A program made the position numbers and the translations under genes. 64,000 nt of DNA, from positions 124,001 through 188,000 of the forward strand of contig NZ_JAFCJM010000004.1 in assembly GCF_018130955.1 (NCBI RefSeq), written 5' to 3'. The notes below the pieces were generated by a model. That model saw only the letters and a list, made by a program, of their open reading frames with translations, was not told the DNA's origin and did not search any database. The DNA comes from Bradyrhizobium liaoningense. GTDB taxonomy: Bacteria; Pseudomonadota; Alphaproteobacteria; Rhizobiales; Xanthobacteraceae. This document shows positions 16,396-24,922 of the stretch, one piece after another (positions within the stretch are counted from its first letter, which is position 1; every line of letters begins with the position of its first letter).

Positions 16396-18417
16396 TCAGT
16401 GCCGAAGCATACGCGCCAGCCGTGAGAACGCCGTCTCGATGCGCACCAGGATTGCTTTCGGCCAAGGTGATATCGCGATCCATTTCAGGTCGATCTCGCC
16501 CTCACTCATGAGCGGCCGGGCATAGGCCTGCGCATCGTCAAGGCGTCCGCTCTCCATGAGTGCGGCGATCAGGATGCGCAGGTTCACCTGGTTGTTGGGC
16601 AGGAGCGCTGCGACCCGCGTTGCGTGCTCGATGGCCGCGTCGAGATCTTCCATCGCAAAATGTGCCTGGGCCGAAATCATCTCCGCGAACCACGCGTGCC
16701 GGTCTCTGGGTGATAGGCGCAGATTGATCGCCGCATCGCGAAGTGCGTCCAGGTAGAGTTCGCAGCGAATATGCACTGCGGCCCGATATGCGAATGCGAG
16801 CGCCAGGTTCGGCGTGAGCTCGATCGCACGGTTGAGCTGCTTGAGTGCGCCGACATGATCATGTTTGCATTGCGACAAGGTGTAGCCGCTGACGACGTTG
16901 GCGAGCGGATCGGCCGAGTTGCGTTCCAGCGCTCGCTCGGCAAGCGCGCGAGCCGTGTCGAGTTCGCTCAATGCATTCGCAGACCATCCGCGCGCCACGC
17001 GCTGCATGTGCCAGATGGCGCTGTAGGACAGGGGCGGCGCCCAGGCTGGGCTGAGGACATGCGCCCGCTCGAAATTGGTTCGCGCCGTGACGAATGTCGT
17101 GTAGTCCGGACTGAACATCTGATCATAGCCGACCAGTGCCAACTGATAGGAATCCAGATCGTCAGGTCTTTTCTGCATTGCGCGATGAAGCTCCCGATCG
17201 CGAACTTGCGGTGCCAATGAGCGTATGACCTCGACGGCGATGCGATCCTGCAAGTCGAAGACGTCGGCGGCGGTTCCGCTGAGACGGTCGGCACGAACCA
17301 CTTCGACCGACTCGGTGGCAACGAGCTCGGTCGAGATCCGGATCAGATCGCCGGCGCGCTGAATACTTCCATGAAGCAGATATTGTGCATTGAGATCGCG
17401 GCCGATCGCGCGCAGATCCAGTGTCTGCAACATCGGGATCATCGTCGAGCCACGGGAAATGACGAACAGCTCCTTCAGGCTCGACAGGGCCTGAACGACG
17501 CTGTCGACGATACCGATCGTGAATTGAGGCTCCAGATTCGGTGATAACGTGCGGAAGGGGAGAACGGCGACCGACGGACGGCTGGCGGCAAATCCGGCCA
17601 AGCCGACTGCTTGTGCCACCGTGGAGGGCTGAACCGGCCGCGCGACGGGTTCAGGCTGCTGCTGCCGCAGAGTGGCAATCAGATCCTGCGTGAGTTTATG
17701 AGGTTCGATGTCGTAGGCATCCTCAAGCTGACGCCAGAGTCGTGCATAGACCGCGAGGGCAGCGCCAATATTTCCAGCGGCCGCGTGGCCTTTGATGAGA
17801 ACACGTACGGCCCGCTCGTTCTCGCAATCCAGCCGGTAGATCGCCTTGGCTGCAGTTTCGCCGGCGGCCGAAACGGTTGTTTGGACCTCATCGGGCAGTA
17901 ACTTTGTCAGTGCATCGATCAGCCGCTCGTGGATCAGCGGTCGTGTCTCCGCAAGCCAGTCCGAAAATGCGGGGTCGATTCCTTCCAGGTCGTCGAGAAT
18001 ATGATCCGTCAGACGATCGTATGCGAGCAGGAGGGGATGGACGATACCGCGCTCGGCGTCCGAGACGATCTCCGCCACGTCAGACGCCACCTGTTCGATC
18101 TCGAGTGCTACGTTCAGTTGATCTGCGTGAAAATGCTTGCAGCCGCAAGCCTTCAATTCGCGCTGGATCTGACTCAGCGACTGGCGCAGCGAACCTTTCG
18201 CGAGCGAGTCTTCCTTCTCGCTCCAGAGCAGGCCGACCAACTTGGTCCTCGGCAACTGCCTTGAGGAGGAGAGCTTCATATAGCCGAGAAGCGCTTGCGC
18301 CTTTCGGCTGAGATCGAGCTCGTGTCCGTCCACGGACGCAGAAAATGTTCCGATAATATTCAGTCTCAGACGGCCGCTTTCGCCTTTGCCAACCGCCTTA
18401 TCGTCGACCCCAGACAT
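16396..18417 (-). CDS. SARP/BTAD transcriptional regulator with TolB-like and TPR domains
   Basis: A 673-residue cytoplasmic regulator. An OmpR-like winged helix (about 10-100: RLRLNIIGTFSASVDGHELDLSRKAQALLGY) is followed by a bacterial transcriptional activation domain (about 100-245, ending VYARLWRQLEDAYDIEP). A TolB/FlgO-like segment comes next (about 275-400: RPSVAVLPFRTLSPN, FTIGIVDSVVQALSSLKELFVISRGST). The rest is TPR repeats (about 430-650: LERNSADPLANVVSG, AIELTPNLALAFAYRA). This layout matches CadC/adenylate-cyclase-associated regulators in rhizobia. ATG 18417 is chosen because the winged helix starts just after it; the frame extends to 19083 but overlaps the divergent gene. It heads the PAP2 and G1-peptidase operon and probably controls it. 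Confidence 0.85.
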   Translation of the reverse strand: MSGVDDKAVGKGESGRLRLNIIGTFSASVDGHELDLSRKAQALLGYMKLSSSRQLPRTKLVGLLWSEKEDSLAKGSLRQSLSQIQRELKACGCKHFHADQLNVALEIEQVASDVAEIVSDAERGIVHPLLLAYDRLTDHILDDLEGIDPAFSDWLAETRPLIHERLIDALTKLLPDEVQTTVSAAGETAAKAIYRLDCENERAVRVLIKGHAAAGNIGAALAVYARLWRQLEDAYDIEPHKLTQDLIATLRQQQPEPVARPVQPSTVAQAVGLAGFAASRPSVAVLPFRTLSPNLEPQFTIGIVDSVVQALSSLKELFVISRGSTMIPMLQTLDLRAIGRDLNAQYLLHGSIQRAGDLIRISTELVATESVEVVRADRLSGTAADVFDLQDRIAVEVIRSLAPQVRDRELHRAMQKRPDDLDSYQLALVGYDQMFSPDYTTFVTARTNFERAHVLSPAWAPPLSYSAIWHMQRVARGWSANALSELDTARALAERALERNSADPLANVVSGYTLSQCKHDHVGALKQLNRAIELTPNLALAFAYRAAVHIRCELYLDALRDAAINLRLSPRDRHAWFAEMISAQAHFAMEDLDAAIEHATRVAALLPNNQVNLRILIAALMESGRLDDAQAYARPLMSEGEIDLKWIAISPWPKAILVRIETAFSRLARMLRH

Positions 18418-18937
18418 CCCGTCCCATCTCCCGTCGACATCATCGACGCCAGTGTAGGAGAGCAAATTCCGGGACGCCAGACTTGGCGGAATGCAGGCTA
18501 GCCGCGGTCCGCGAAGCCAACGATACGTCGGCTCGGGAGTGCAACCGGTCGGATCGGGTAAAGGTCCTAATTGGTCCATATTGGGTTGCGACGCGGTCAA
18601 TGGTTGCGAAATAACCGAAGTGCGGTCATTGGGCGGAGCAAGGTTGCTGCCCCCACTCGAGCCGACCAGCGTGAAATGATCGTGAACGGGGGCTCCTCGG
18701 TCGCCTGTTGTGCCCATTCCTGGGAAAAGAGGGGGCAGTCGGTTCGGCTCGCGAGGATTCACCGACATGCCGGGGTTCGCGGCACGAGGTCGGGCAGGGT
18801 CGGACGACGCGGCCGCCGGTATCGGTGGGGGGCTAGCCCGGACGGCCGTCGCAGCGGCGTCTTGAGCTCGCATCGAATTCACGCGCCATTCACGATCAGA
18901 TTCGAGGATCGCACAGTCCTTCTGAGGAAGATGTGTC
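18418..18937. other. Intergenic region between divergent genes, no gene seen
   Basis: About 520 bases without a convincing gene. It separates the SARP regulator from the divergent 18938 gene. AT-richer than its surroundings around 18560-18625, it carries a tandem pair GGTCCTAATT/GGTCCATATT at 18563-18582. GCGGTCA direct repeats lie at 18593 and 18622. These could be SARP-type operator repeats, but this is speculative. Confidence 0.4.
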
Positions 18938-19282
18938 GTGCCGGTCCTGCTGCGAAACACCTTCAAGGCCTGGATCGACCATGCACCGGGGGCGCCGCCC
19001 AAGCTGGTCATGGTCGGTGATGTACGAGTGCCGACCAATGGCTGGCGCGCGCGGCTGACCAAGCGCTCTCCGCAGGGCATCAATCCGAAGATACTGATCC
19101 TGGACGTGAACGCTCAGGAACTCGGCGGCGGCGCACAGGAAGAGATCACCACGATCTCGCTCCGCTACGAGGAGAGTCCGCCCCAGGACGACTACGGTCA
19201 GGTGATGATCGCGACCGGCAAGGGCGAAATCGTCGTTCGCATCGGGGGCCCCGGGCCAGGTGAGACTCAGATGAGACACTGA
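18938..19282 (+). CDS. Hypothetical protein of the accessory block
   Basis: A 114-residue soluble protein, predicted mostly beta (LVMVGDVRVPTNGWRARL, ISLRYEE, GEIVVRIGG), with no signal peptide. The GTG start at 18938 has GAGGAAG about 7 bases upstream. I recognise no family. It is divergent from the SARP operon and 16 bp upstream of the next gene, with which it is likely cotranscribed. Confidence 0.6.
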   Translation: MPVLLRNTFKAWIDHAPGAPPKLVMVGDVRVPTNGWRARLTKRSPQGINPKILILDVNAQELGGGAQEEITTISLRYEESPPQDDYGQVMIATGKGEIVVRIGGPGPGETQMRH

Positions 19283-19298
19283 AACATGAGGACTCGCC

Positions 19299-19838
19299 AT
19301 GATGCTCGATAGCGCCGGGAGATGGATCATAGCGTTCGCCTTCGGCGTCATCTGGATGTACTCGTGGTCCCTCTTCGACGCCGTTACCGCCATCGCAGCG
19401 AAAGGCGATCCGTCAAAGGCGATCGAAGGGCTTCAGTTGGCGGCTGCCGTGGCGCTGGTTGTGCTTCAGAACGTACAGAGCCTTAAGGTGCTGGAGCGGC
19501 GATTTCGCGGATCTCTGCATTCCGTCGCGCGCATGCCCGACAGCGTGCGCCGAACTGTCGCGCAAATGCGCAAATCACCGTTCACTTTCGAACACGGCGC
19601 TTACCCGTGTCTGACAAGAGGACTCCTTTTGCAGCCCGGCACGGCGAACCAGCTGCTGTTCTACGCCAGATATCGGATAAGTGGCGGACTGAGCAGGCAA
19701 ACGCCAAAGCGACTGAGAGAGAGCGGCGGTGGTCTGAATCGGCCTGCCATTTGCGCAAGGGCGTCGCCATCGTCCTCCAGGGCTCGAAGGCGGGAATGGA
19801 GGTCATCGCCAACCCCAGCGCGATCACGATCTCGTTGA
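19299..19838 (+). CDS. Membrane protein with a probably aberrant C-terminal half
   Basis: The frame encodes 179 residues. The first ~75 look real: a membrane helix (about 8-26), a short loop, and a second hydrophobic helix (about 45-60). From about residue 100 the sequence turns Arg/Ser-rich without recognisable fold. It also overlaps, in another frame, the remnant at 19747-19843. The gene may therefore have lost its original end and now read into unrelated DNA. No family is recognised. It follows the 18938 gene by 16 bp. Confidence 0.45.
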   Translation: MMLDSAGRWIIAFAFGVIWMYSWSLFDAVTAIAAKGDPSKAIEGLQLAAAVALVVLQNVQSLKVLERRFRGSLHSVARMPDSVRRTVAQMRKSPFTFEHGAYPCLTRGLLLQPGTANQLLFYARYRISGGLSRQTPKRLRESGGGLNRPAICARASPSSSRARRREWRSSPTPARSRSR

Positions 19839-19843
19839 AGTGA
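19747..19843 (+). pseudogene. Remnant of the 3' end of a 13843-14307-type gene
   Basis: The 97 bases align with 14205-14307 (103 bases) with one 6-base gap and 14 mismatches by hand count, about 86% identity, and share the stop codon. The encoded ending (KGVAIVLQG, KAGMEV, ITISLK) matches the intact gene, but the signal peptide and first two thirds are absent. It is a degraded duplicate that marks the right end of the accessory block. Confidence 0.78.
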
Positions 19844-20039
19844 GGCGGACGGGAATCGGGAGAGATATCTCATACCGACGCCAGATCGCAACCTCGACGG
19901 CGGAGATAGGACAGCATGGGCCATTTGGCTCCGGCCAGGGGACGTGATAGGCGGTGGAAACGCTTACTTCGGGGGAAGTCGAGCACTTGAGGCATTCCGC
20001 GCCGCCGCTACACTCTGCTCGAAATTTTCGGAGAAAAAA

Positions 20040-21026
20040 ATGCTCAAAGTTGGACTTCTCGGCGCCGGCCGTATCGGGGCTGTTCATGCCAAGGCCATCT
20101 CTTCACATCCGGGGAGCCGACTCGTGGCGATCTCCGACGTCAATGCCGATGCGGCGTCGATGCTCGCCGCCAAATACGGCGCCAAGGCATCGAGCAACGA
20201 TGAAATACTCGATGACGCGTCCATCGACGCGGTCCTCGTCGCCACTTCAACCAACACGCATTCGGATCTGATCGAAGCGGCGACCAGGGCCGGCAAAGCG
20301 GTTCTATGCGAAAAGCCCGTTGATTTGAGCCTTGCGCGAGCTCGAGCATGCCTGAAGGCGGCGGGCGCAACCGGACGTCCCGTGATGATCGGGTTCAATC
20401 GTCGCTTCGATCCGAACTTCGCTGCGCTCAAGGCCGCAGCGGACCGCGGTGAGATCGGCAAGACCGAACTCCTGTCGATCACGTCTTTCGATCCGGCTCC
20501 GCCGCCGATCCCCTACGTAAAGGTGTCGGGCGGCCTGTTCCGCGACATGATGATCCATGATTTCGATATGGCAAATTTCATCATGGGTGAGCTTCCGAAG
20601 ACTGTTTATGCATCAGGAAGCTCCATCGTCGATCCGGATATCGGCGCAGCTGGCGATGTCGATACGGCGGTCGTGACGCTGACTTACGGCAATGGCCGCA
20701 TCGCGGTGATCAAGAATAGCCGTCGTGCAGTTTACGGTTACGATCAGCGCGTTGAATTGCTCGGCTCTGATGGGCTGTTGTCGGCCGCAAATGTTCTCGA
20801 GAACACGGTCTCCAAATCCACAAAAGGGGGCGTGACCAGCGCCAAGCCGGAGTTATTCTTTCTCGAACGCTACATGCGGGCCTACGTCGCCGAGTGGGAT
20901 GCGTTTGTTTCGGCGGTGATTGACAACAAGGCCGTGCCCGTCACGCTGCAAGATGGCGTCGACGCTCTCGCCGTCGCGGAAGCTGCAACGGCATCGCTCA
21001 AGGCCGGAACTCCGGTGCCTGTCTGA
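20040..21026 (+). CDS. iolG: Inositol 2-dehydrogenase
   Basis: A 328-residue Gfo/Idh/MocA oxidoreductase. The Rossmann motif GLLGAGRIG is at residues 5-13, then the conserved CEKPVDLS (about 89-96, catalytic Lys) and a GGLFRDMMIHDFDM motif with the catalytic Asp/His near 170-180. In this pathway it oxidises myo-inositol to 2-keto-myo-inositol with NAD+. ATG 20040 has GGAG 6 bases upstream; the longer frame is not conserved. iolD and iolE follow in the same direction, supporting the assignment over other sugar dehydrogenases of the family. No IolR-type regulator is next to it. Confidence 0.9.
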   Translation: MLKVGLLGAGRIGAVHAKAISSHPGSRLVAISDVNADAASMLAAKYGAKASSNDEILDDASIDAVLVATSTNTHSDLIEAATRAGKAVLCEKPVDLSLARARACLKAAGATGRPVMIGFNRRFDPNFAALKAAADRGEIGKTELLSITSFDPAPPPIPYVKVSGGLFRDMMIHDFDMANFIMGELPKTVYASGSSIVDPDIGAAGDVDTAVVTLTYGNGRIAVIKNSRRAVYGYDQRVELLGSDGLLSAANVLENTVSKSTKGGVTSAKPELFFLERYMRAYVAEWDAFVSAVIDNKAVPVTLQDGVDALAVAEAATASLKAGTPVPV

Positions 21027-21148
21027 CGAGGTGGGTTGAAGATGCGCGGTGGCAGATTTCGGACGTTGGCCGCGCCCCAAATCTCGCCGGTGCCTTGCGT
21101 AGGCATTTTCGATGGGCAGTTGAGGGAAACGGCACGGGAGCAGGCTGC

Positions 21149-22981
21149 ATGGGTACGATTCGGCTGACAGCGGCACAGGCCATGGTGAAATGGCTGTCCT
21201 CGCAGTTGACGGAAGATGGCCAGCGTTTCGTCGATGGTGTCTGGGCAATTTTTGGCCACGGCAACGTCGCTGGCCTCGGTGAGGCGCTTCAGAAGGCGGG
21301 CAACAGCCTGCCGACCTGGCGCGGCCAGAACGAACAGACCATGGCACATGCTGCGATTGCTTACGCCAAGGCCAAGAAGCGCCGACAAATACAGGCCGTC
21401 ACGTCCTCCATCGGGCCTGGCGCGACCAACATGGTCACCGCGGCGGCGCTCGCCCATGTGAACCGACTGCCGATACTTTTCATTCCCGGCGACGTGTTCG
21501 CCAATCGCAGACCCGACCCTGTGTTGCAGCAGGTCGAGGATTTCGACGACGGGACCGTGTCGGCCAATGACTGCTTCCGTCCTGTCAGTCGCTACTTCGA
21601 CCGCATCATGCGACCCGAGCAATTGCTGTCGGCACTCCCGCGGGCGCTGCGCGTGATGGTCGATCCGGCGAGCTGCGGCCCGGTGACGCTTTCCTTCTGC
21701 CAGGACGTGCAGGCGGAGGCTTATGATTGGCCCGAAGCCTTTTTCGAACCCAAGGTCTGGCGCATCCGCAGGCCGCACCCCGATCGGCGCGATCTCGAGG
21801 ACGTGGCGGTTCTGATACGCGCGGCCAGGAATCCGGTGATTGTGGCTGGTGGTGGCGTCATTTACAGTGATGCGGAGCAGGAACTTGCCGATTTCGCGAC
21901 CCGTCATGCGATCCCGGTGATCGAAACCCAGGCGGGCAAGTCCGCACTGGCACAAGGCCACCCGATGAACTTCGGCGCTGCCGGCGTCGACGGTTCTGCC
22001 GCCGCCAACGCACTTGCACGCAAGGCGGACCTGGTTGTCGGCATCGGCACGCGCTTTCAGGATTTTACGACCGGCTCGTGGTCGCTTTTCGAAGCAAGGG
22101 ATCGCCGACTAGTCTCCATCAACGTGCAGGGTTACGACGCAGACAAGCACGGTGCGGCTGGTCTCGTCGCCGATGCAAAGGTTGCACTCGTTGCGTTGAG
22201 CGAAGTCCTCGGCGGGCATCGTGCTCGGGCGCCCGACGCGAGCTCGCGAACCGAGTGGCTTGCCGCCGTCAATCGCCACTGCGCAGCGCCAAAGGGCGAG
22301 GGGCTACCCACGGACGCGCAGGTCATTGGCGCCGTGCAGCGCGCGACCGGTGAAAACGCCATTGCGATGTGCGCAGCAGGCACCATGCCCGGTGCGCTCA
22401 AGCTTCTCTGGCAGCCGAGCCAAGGTGGTTATCACATGGAGTACGGCTATTCCTGCATGGGTTACGAGATCGCCGGCGCCATGGGCCTGAAACTCGCGCG
22501 TCCAGAGCGGGAGGTTATCTGCTTCGTGGGCGATGGCTCCTACATGATGGCCAATTCGGAGCTTGCGACCGCGGTCATGCGCAAGGTGCCATTTACCGTC
22601 GTGCTCACCGACAACAGCGGCTATGGCTGCATCAATCGCCTTCAGCAGGCAAGCGGCGGTGAGCCGTTCAACAACCTCTACCGGGATTGCAACGTCGAGC
22701 AGCAACCTCGGATCGACTTCGTCGCCCATGCCGCATCCATGGGCGCGGTCGCGGTTAAGGCGAAAGACATTGGCGATCTCGAAATGCAGATCGGCTCGGC
22801 GCGCGGGCGCGACGTTCCGACCGTCATCGTCATTGAGACCGACCCGACCGATGGCCCCGGCTTCGGCGATGCCGGGCACTGGTGGGACGTCGCCGTTCCG
22901 GAGGTGGGCTCCACCGACAAGTTGAAAGACGCTTACGCGCGCTACCTCGAAGGTGCGGCAAAGCAGAGACTCGTGAACTGA
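21149..22981 (+). CDS. iolD: 3D-(3,5/4)-trihydroxycyclohexane-1,2-dione hydrolase
   Basis: A 610-residue thiamine diphosphate enzyme that hydrolyses the ring of the inositol-derived dione to 5-deoxyglucuronate. The N-terminal Pyr domain has IFGHGNVAGLGEAL and the catalytic Glu region (RGQNEQTMAHAA). The central domain has a VIVAGGGVIYS segment. The PP domain has the ThDP-Mg motif GDGSYMM...N (about residues 460-490), with LTDNSGYGCINRLQ. ATG 21149 has CGGGAG upstream. It lies between iolG and iolE, 9 bp before iolE. Confidence 0.94.
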   Translation: MGTIRLTAAQAMVKWLSSQLTEDGQRFVDGVWAIFGHGNVAGLGEALQKAGNSLPTWRGQNEQTMAHAAIAYAKAKKRRQIQAVTSSIGPGATNMVTAAALAHVNRLPILFIPGDVFANRRPDPVLQQVEDFDDGTVSANDCFRPVSRYFDRIMRPEQLLSALPRALRVMVDPASCGPVTLSFCQDVQAEAYDWPEAFFEPKVWRIRRPHPDRRDLEDVAVLIRAARNPVIVAGGGVIYSDAEQELADFATRHAIPVIETQAGKSALAQGHPMNFGAAGVDGSAAANALARKADLVVGIGTRFQDFTTGSWSLFEARDRRLVSINVQGYDADKHGAAGLVADAKVALVALSEVLGGHRARAPDASSRTEWLAAVNRHCAAPKGEGLPTDAQVIGAVQRATGENAIAMCAAGTMPGALKLLWQPSQGGYHMEYGYSCMGYEIAGAMGLKLARPEREVICFVGDGSYMMANSELATAVMRKVPFTVVLTDNSGYGCINRLQQASGGEPFNNLYRDCNVEQQPRIDFVAHAASMGAVAVKAKDIGDLEMQIGSARGRDVPTVIVIETDPTDGPGFGDAGHWWDVAVPEVGSTDKLKDAYARYLEGAAKQRLVN

Positions 22982-22990
22982 GGACAAGAC

Positions 22991-23887
22991 ATGATCCGCT
23001 TCGGCACCAATCCCATCGCCTGGGCCAACGATGACGACCAGACGCTCGGCGCTGATATCCCGACTGAGCAGATCCTGCGCGAGGCCTCAGAGATCGGCTT
23101 CGACGGCATCGAAAACGGACACCGCTGGCCGGATGATCCGGCAGCGCTGAAGCAGTTGCTCGGCTCTCATGGTCTGGCCTTCGTATCCGGCTGGTATTCC
23201 CTCAACCTGCTTGCGCAGTCCGTTGAGGACGAGAAGAGGGCAATCCAGCGGCATCTCGACAAGCTGAAATACAATGGTTGCGCGGTCTGCATTGCCTGCG
23301 AGACGTCGAACAGCATTCAGGGACATCAGCAACCGCTGTCCCAAAGCCCCGTCTTGTCGCCAGCCGACATGAAGGCCTTTGGCGCCAAAGTCGAGGCGCT
23401 CTCGAGCTACACAGCTTCGCAAGGCATCAGCCTCGTCTACCATCACCACATGGGGACTGTGGTCGAAACACCCGAGGAGATCGACGCCTTCATGGCCGCG
23501 ACCGGTCCTGAGACGCGGCTGCTCTTCGATGCCGGACACTGTTATTTCGGAGGAAACGGACGGGACCCTGCGCCGGTTCTGGCAAAGCATGTCGACCGGG
23601 TCAGCCACTTCCACGCCAAGAACGTCCGGCCCGCGGTCATGCAACAGGTCCGGAACAGCGGCATGTCCTTCATGGACGGCGTACGCGCCGGCGTCTTCAC
23701 CGTCCCTGGTGATGACGAGGGCGGAGTCGATTTCGCACCGCTTCTCAAGATCCTTAGGGCTGCCGGCTATGATGGATGGATCGTCATCGAGGCTGAGCAG
23801 GACCCGGCGATCCGTACCCCCTTCAAATACCAGTCCCTCGGCCTGAAGACCCTCAAAGCCGCGGCCGTCGAAGCCGGCCTCGTCTGA
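22991..23887 (+). CDS. iolE: Myo-inosose-2 dehydratase
   Basis: A 298-residue TIM-barrel enzyme of the xylose isomerase-like (AP endonuclease 2) superfamily. It dehydrates 2-keto-myo-inositol to the trihydroxycyclohexane dione, the step between IolG and IolD. Visible motifs are [13 protein letters not shown] at the start, the metal/substrate strands VYHHHMGT and [19 protein letters not shown], and a final VIEAEQDPA strand. The length equals that of Bacillus IolE. It closes the iolG-iolD-iolE run. Confidence 0.93.
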   Translation: MIRFGTNPIAWANDDDQTLGADIPTEQILREASEIGFDGIENGHRWPDDPAALKQLLGSHGLAFVSGWYSLNLLAQSVEDEKRAIQRHLDKLKYNGCAVCIACETSNSIQGHQQPLSQSPVLSPADMKAFGAKVEALSSYTASQGISLVYHHHMGTVVETPEEIDAFMAATGPETRLLFDAGHCYFGGNGRDPAPVLAKHVDRVSHFHAKNVRPAVMQQVRNSGMSFMDGVRAGVFTVPGDDEGGVDFAPLLKILRAAGYDGWIVIEAEQDPAIRTPFKYQSLGLKTLKAAAVEAGLV

Positions 23888-23893
23888 CGGGTC

Positions 23894-23967
23894 TGGCTGG
23901 GGAACCTGGATTCGAACCAAGACAAACAGAGTCAGAGTCTGTTGTGCTACCGTTACACCATTCCCCA
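23894..23967 (-). tRNA. tRNA-Gln(CTG)
   Basis: On the minus strand the 74 bases fold as a full cloverleaf: acceptor TGGGGAA with TTCCCCA, anticodon stem ACAGA/TCTGT around the loop CTCTGAC with anticodon CTG, and T-arm CTTGG-TTCGAAT-CCAGG with one G-T pair. The discriminator is G and the CCA end is encoded. It lies directly after iolE, convergent with it. Confidence 0.96.
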
Positions 23968-24261
23968 ACGGAATTGCCGAACGAAATCAATATCTTATTG
24001 AAGTGATCGGCGTCGGCCGGCGGCGCTTTTGGCGCAAATCACGGCTCGGGCGTGGAGGGGTTTCTACCCGCTCGCCCCCAGCCTTGCAAGCGTCGCGGTG
24101 GGCGGGACTTTTGCGGTCCACCGGGCGGTTCGGAGCGCGCTCACGCCGAAGCCAGGCGGTGCGATCGCGCGACGGTTTGCCCCATCTTCAAAACGGCGGC
24201 GGGTGTCGGCCCACGCGCTCCTGCATCGTCCTTGGGTGAAGCATTCACCGAGGAGATCCCC

Positions 24262-24621
24262 ATGCCCTATGTCGATGGTTTCGTGCTCGCCGTGTCGAAG
24301 GACAAGATCGACGCCTACAAGGCGCTCGCGCGCAAGGCCTGCGATGTCTGGATGGAGCATGGCGCGCTCGACTATGTCGAATGTATCGGCGACGACGTTC
24401 CCTATGGAACGCTGACCTCCTTTCCGCGTGCCGTGATGGCCACCGAGAACGAGGTCGTGGTGTTTTCCTGGGTCGTCTACCGTGATCGCGAAGCGCGCGA
24501 CGCCATCATGAAGAAGGTGATGGAGGACCCGCGCCTCAAGGGCGGCGACATGCCCTTCGATGGCAAGCGCATGATCTTCGGCGGCTTTGACACGTTCCTG
24601 CAGGCGCGCGTCGCATCGTGA
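24262..24621 (+). CDS. DUF1428 protein, YbaA-like
   Basis: A 119-residue cytoplasmic protein closely matching E. coli YbaA/DUF1428: it begins MPYVDGFVLAVSKDK and contains VECIGDDVP, VVVFSWVVYRDREARD and MPFDGKRMIFGGF near the end. The fold is a ferredoxin-like alpha/beta dimer; its function is unknown. ATG 24262 follows GAGGAGATCCCC. The stretch between the tRNA and this gene (about 294 bases) holds nothing else I can support. Confidence 0.9.
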   Translation: MPYVDGFVLAVSKDKIDAYKALARKACDVWMEHGALDYVECIGDDVPYGTLTSFPRAVMATENEVVVFSWVVYRDREARDAIMKKVMEDPRLKGGDMPFDGKRMIFGGFDTFLQARVAS

Positions 24622-24711
24622 CCGTGCGAACTGGCGGCGGTACAGGACGCGGCGGAATAGGGACCCGCAATCCCTCGTGCTGCCTATCGGGCAATCGTTA
24701 GTTGCGGGTAT

Positions 24712-24740
24712 GAAGGTCGCTGCTGCGCGCAGCGACCTTC
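24712..24740. other. Perfect 11-bp inverted repeat
   Basis: GAAGGTCGCTG at 24712-24722 pairs perfectly with CAGCGACCTTC at 24730-24740 across a 7-base loop. It lies in the ~300-base gap between the DUF1428 and LivK genes. It has no T-tract, so it is a transcription stop of an unusual kind or a structural site. Nothing else is recognised in the gap. Confidence 0.5.
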
Positions 24741-24922
24741 GATCGCCGCTTTCCAATGCGGCATTGTGCAAAGCCATTTCACCTTGCCGGTTCCAGGCTG
24801 GCATGCCATCCTGTCGCACCAGGACGCCAAACGAAAAAATCAAAACATAGGCGGGTGGCTGGCCCAGCCTTCACGCGCTTTACGAAGCCTTGGTCGGGGA
24901 AACTCTTGGGGAGAGACGTTTC

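Noticed and set aside
14308..19843. A classical integrative element
   Set aside because: No integrase, transposase, plasmid or phage gene and no tRNA at the border; only the repeat of a gene end supports mobility, so it is kept as a finding, not called an element.
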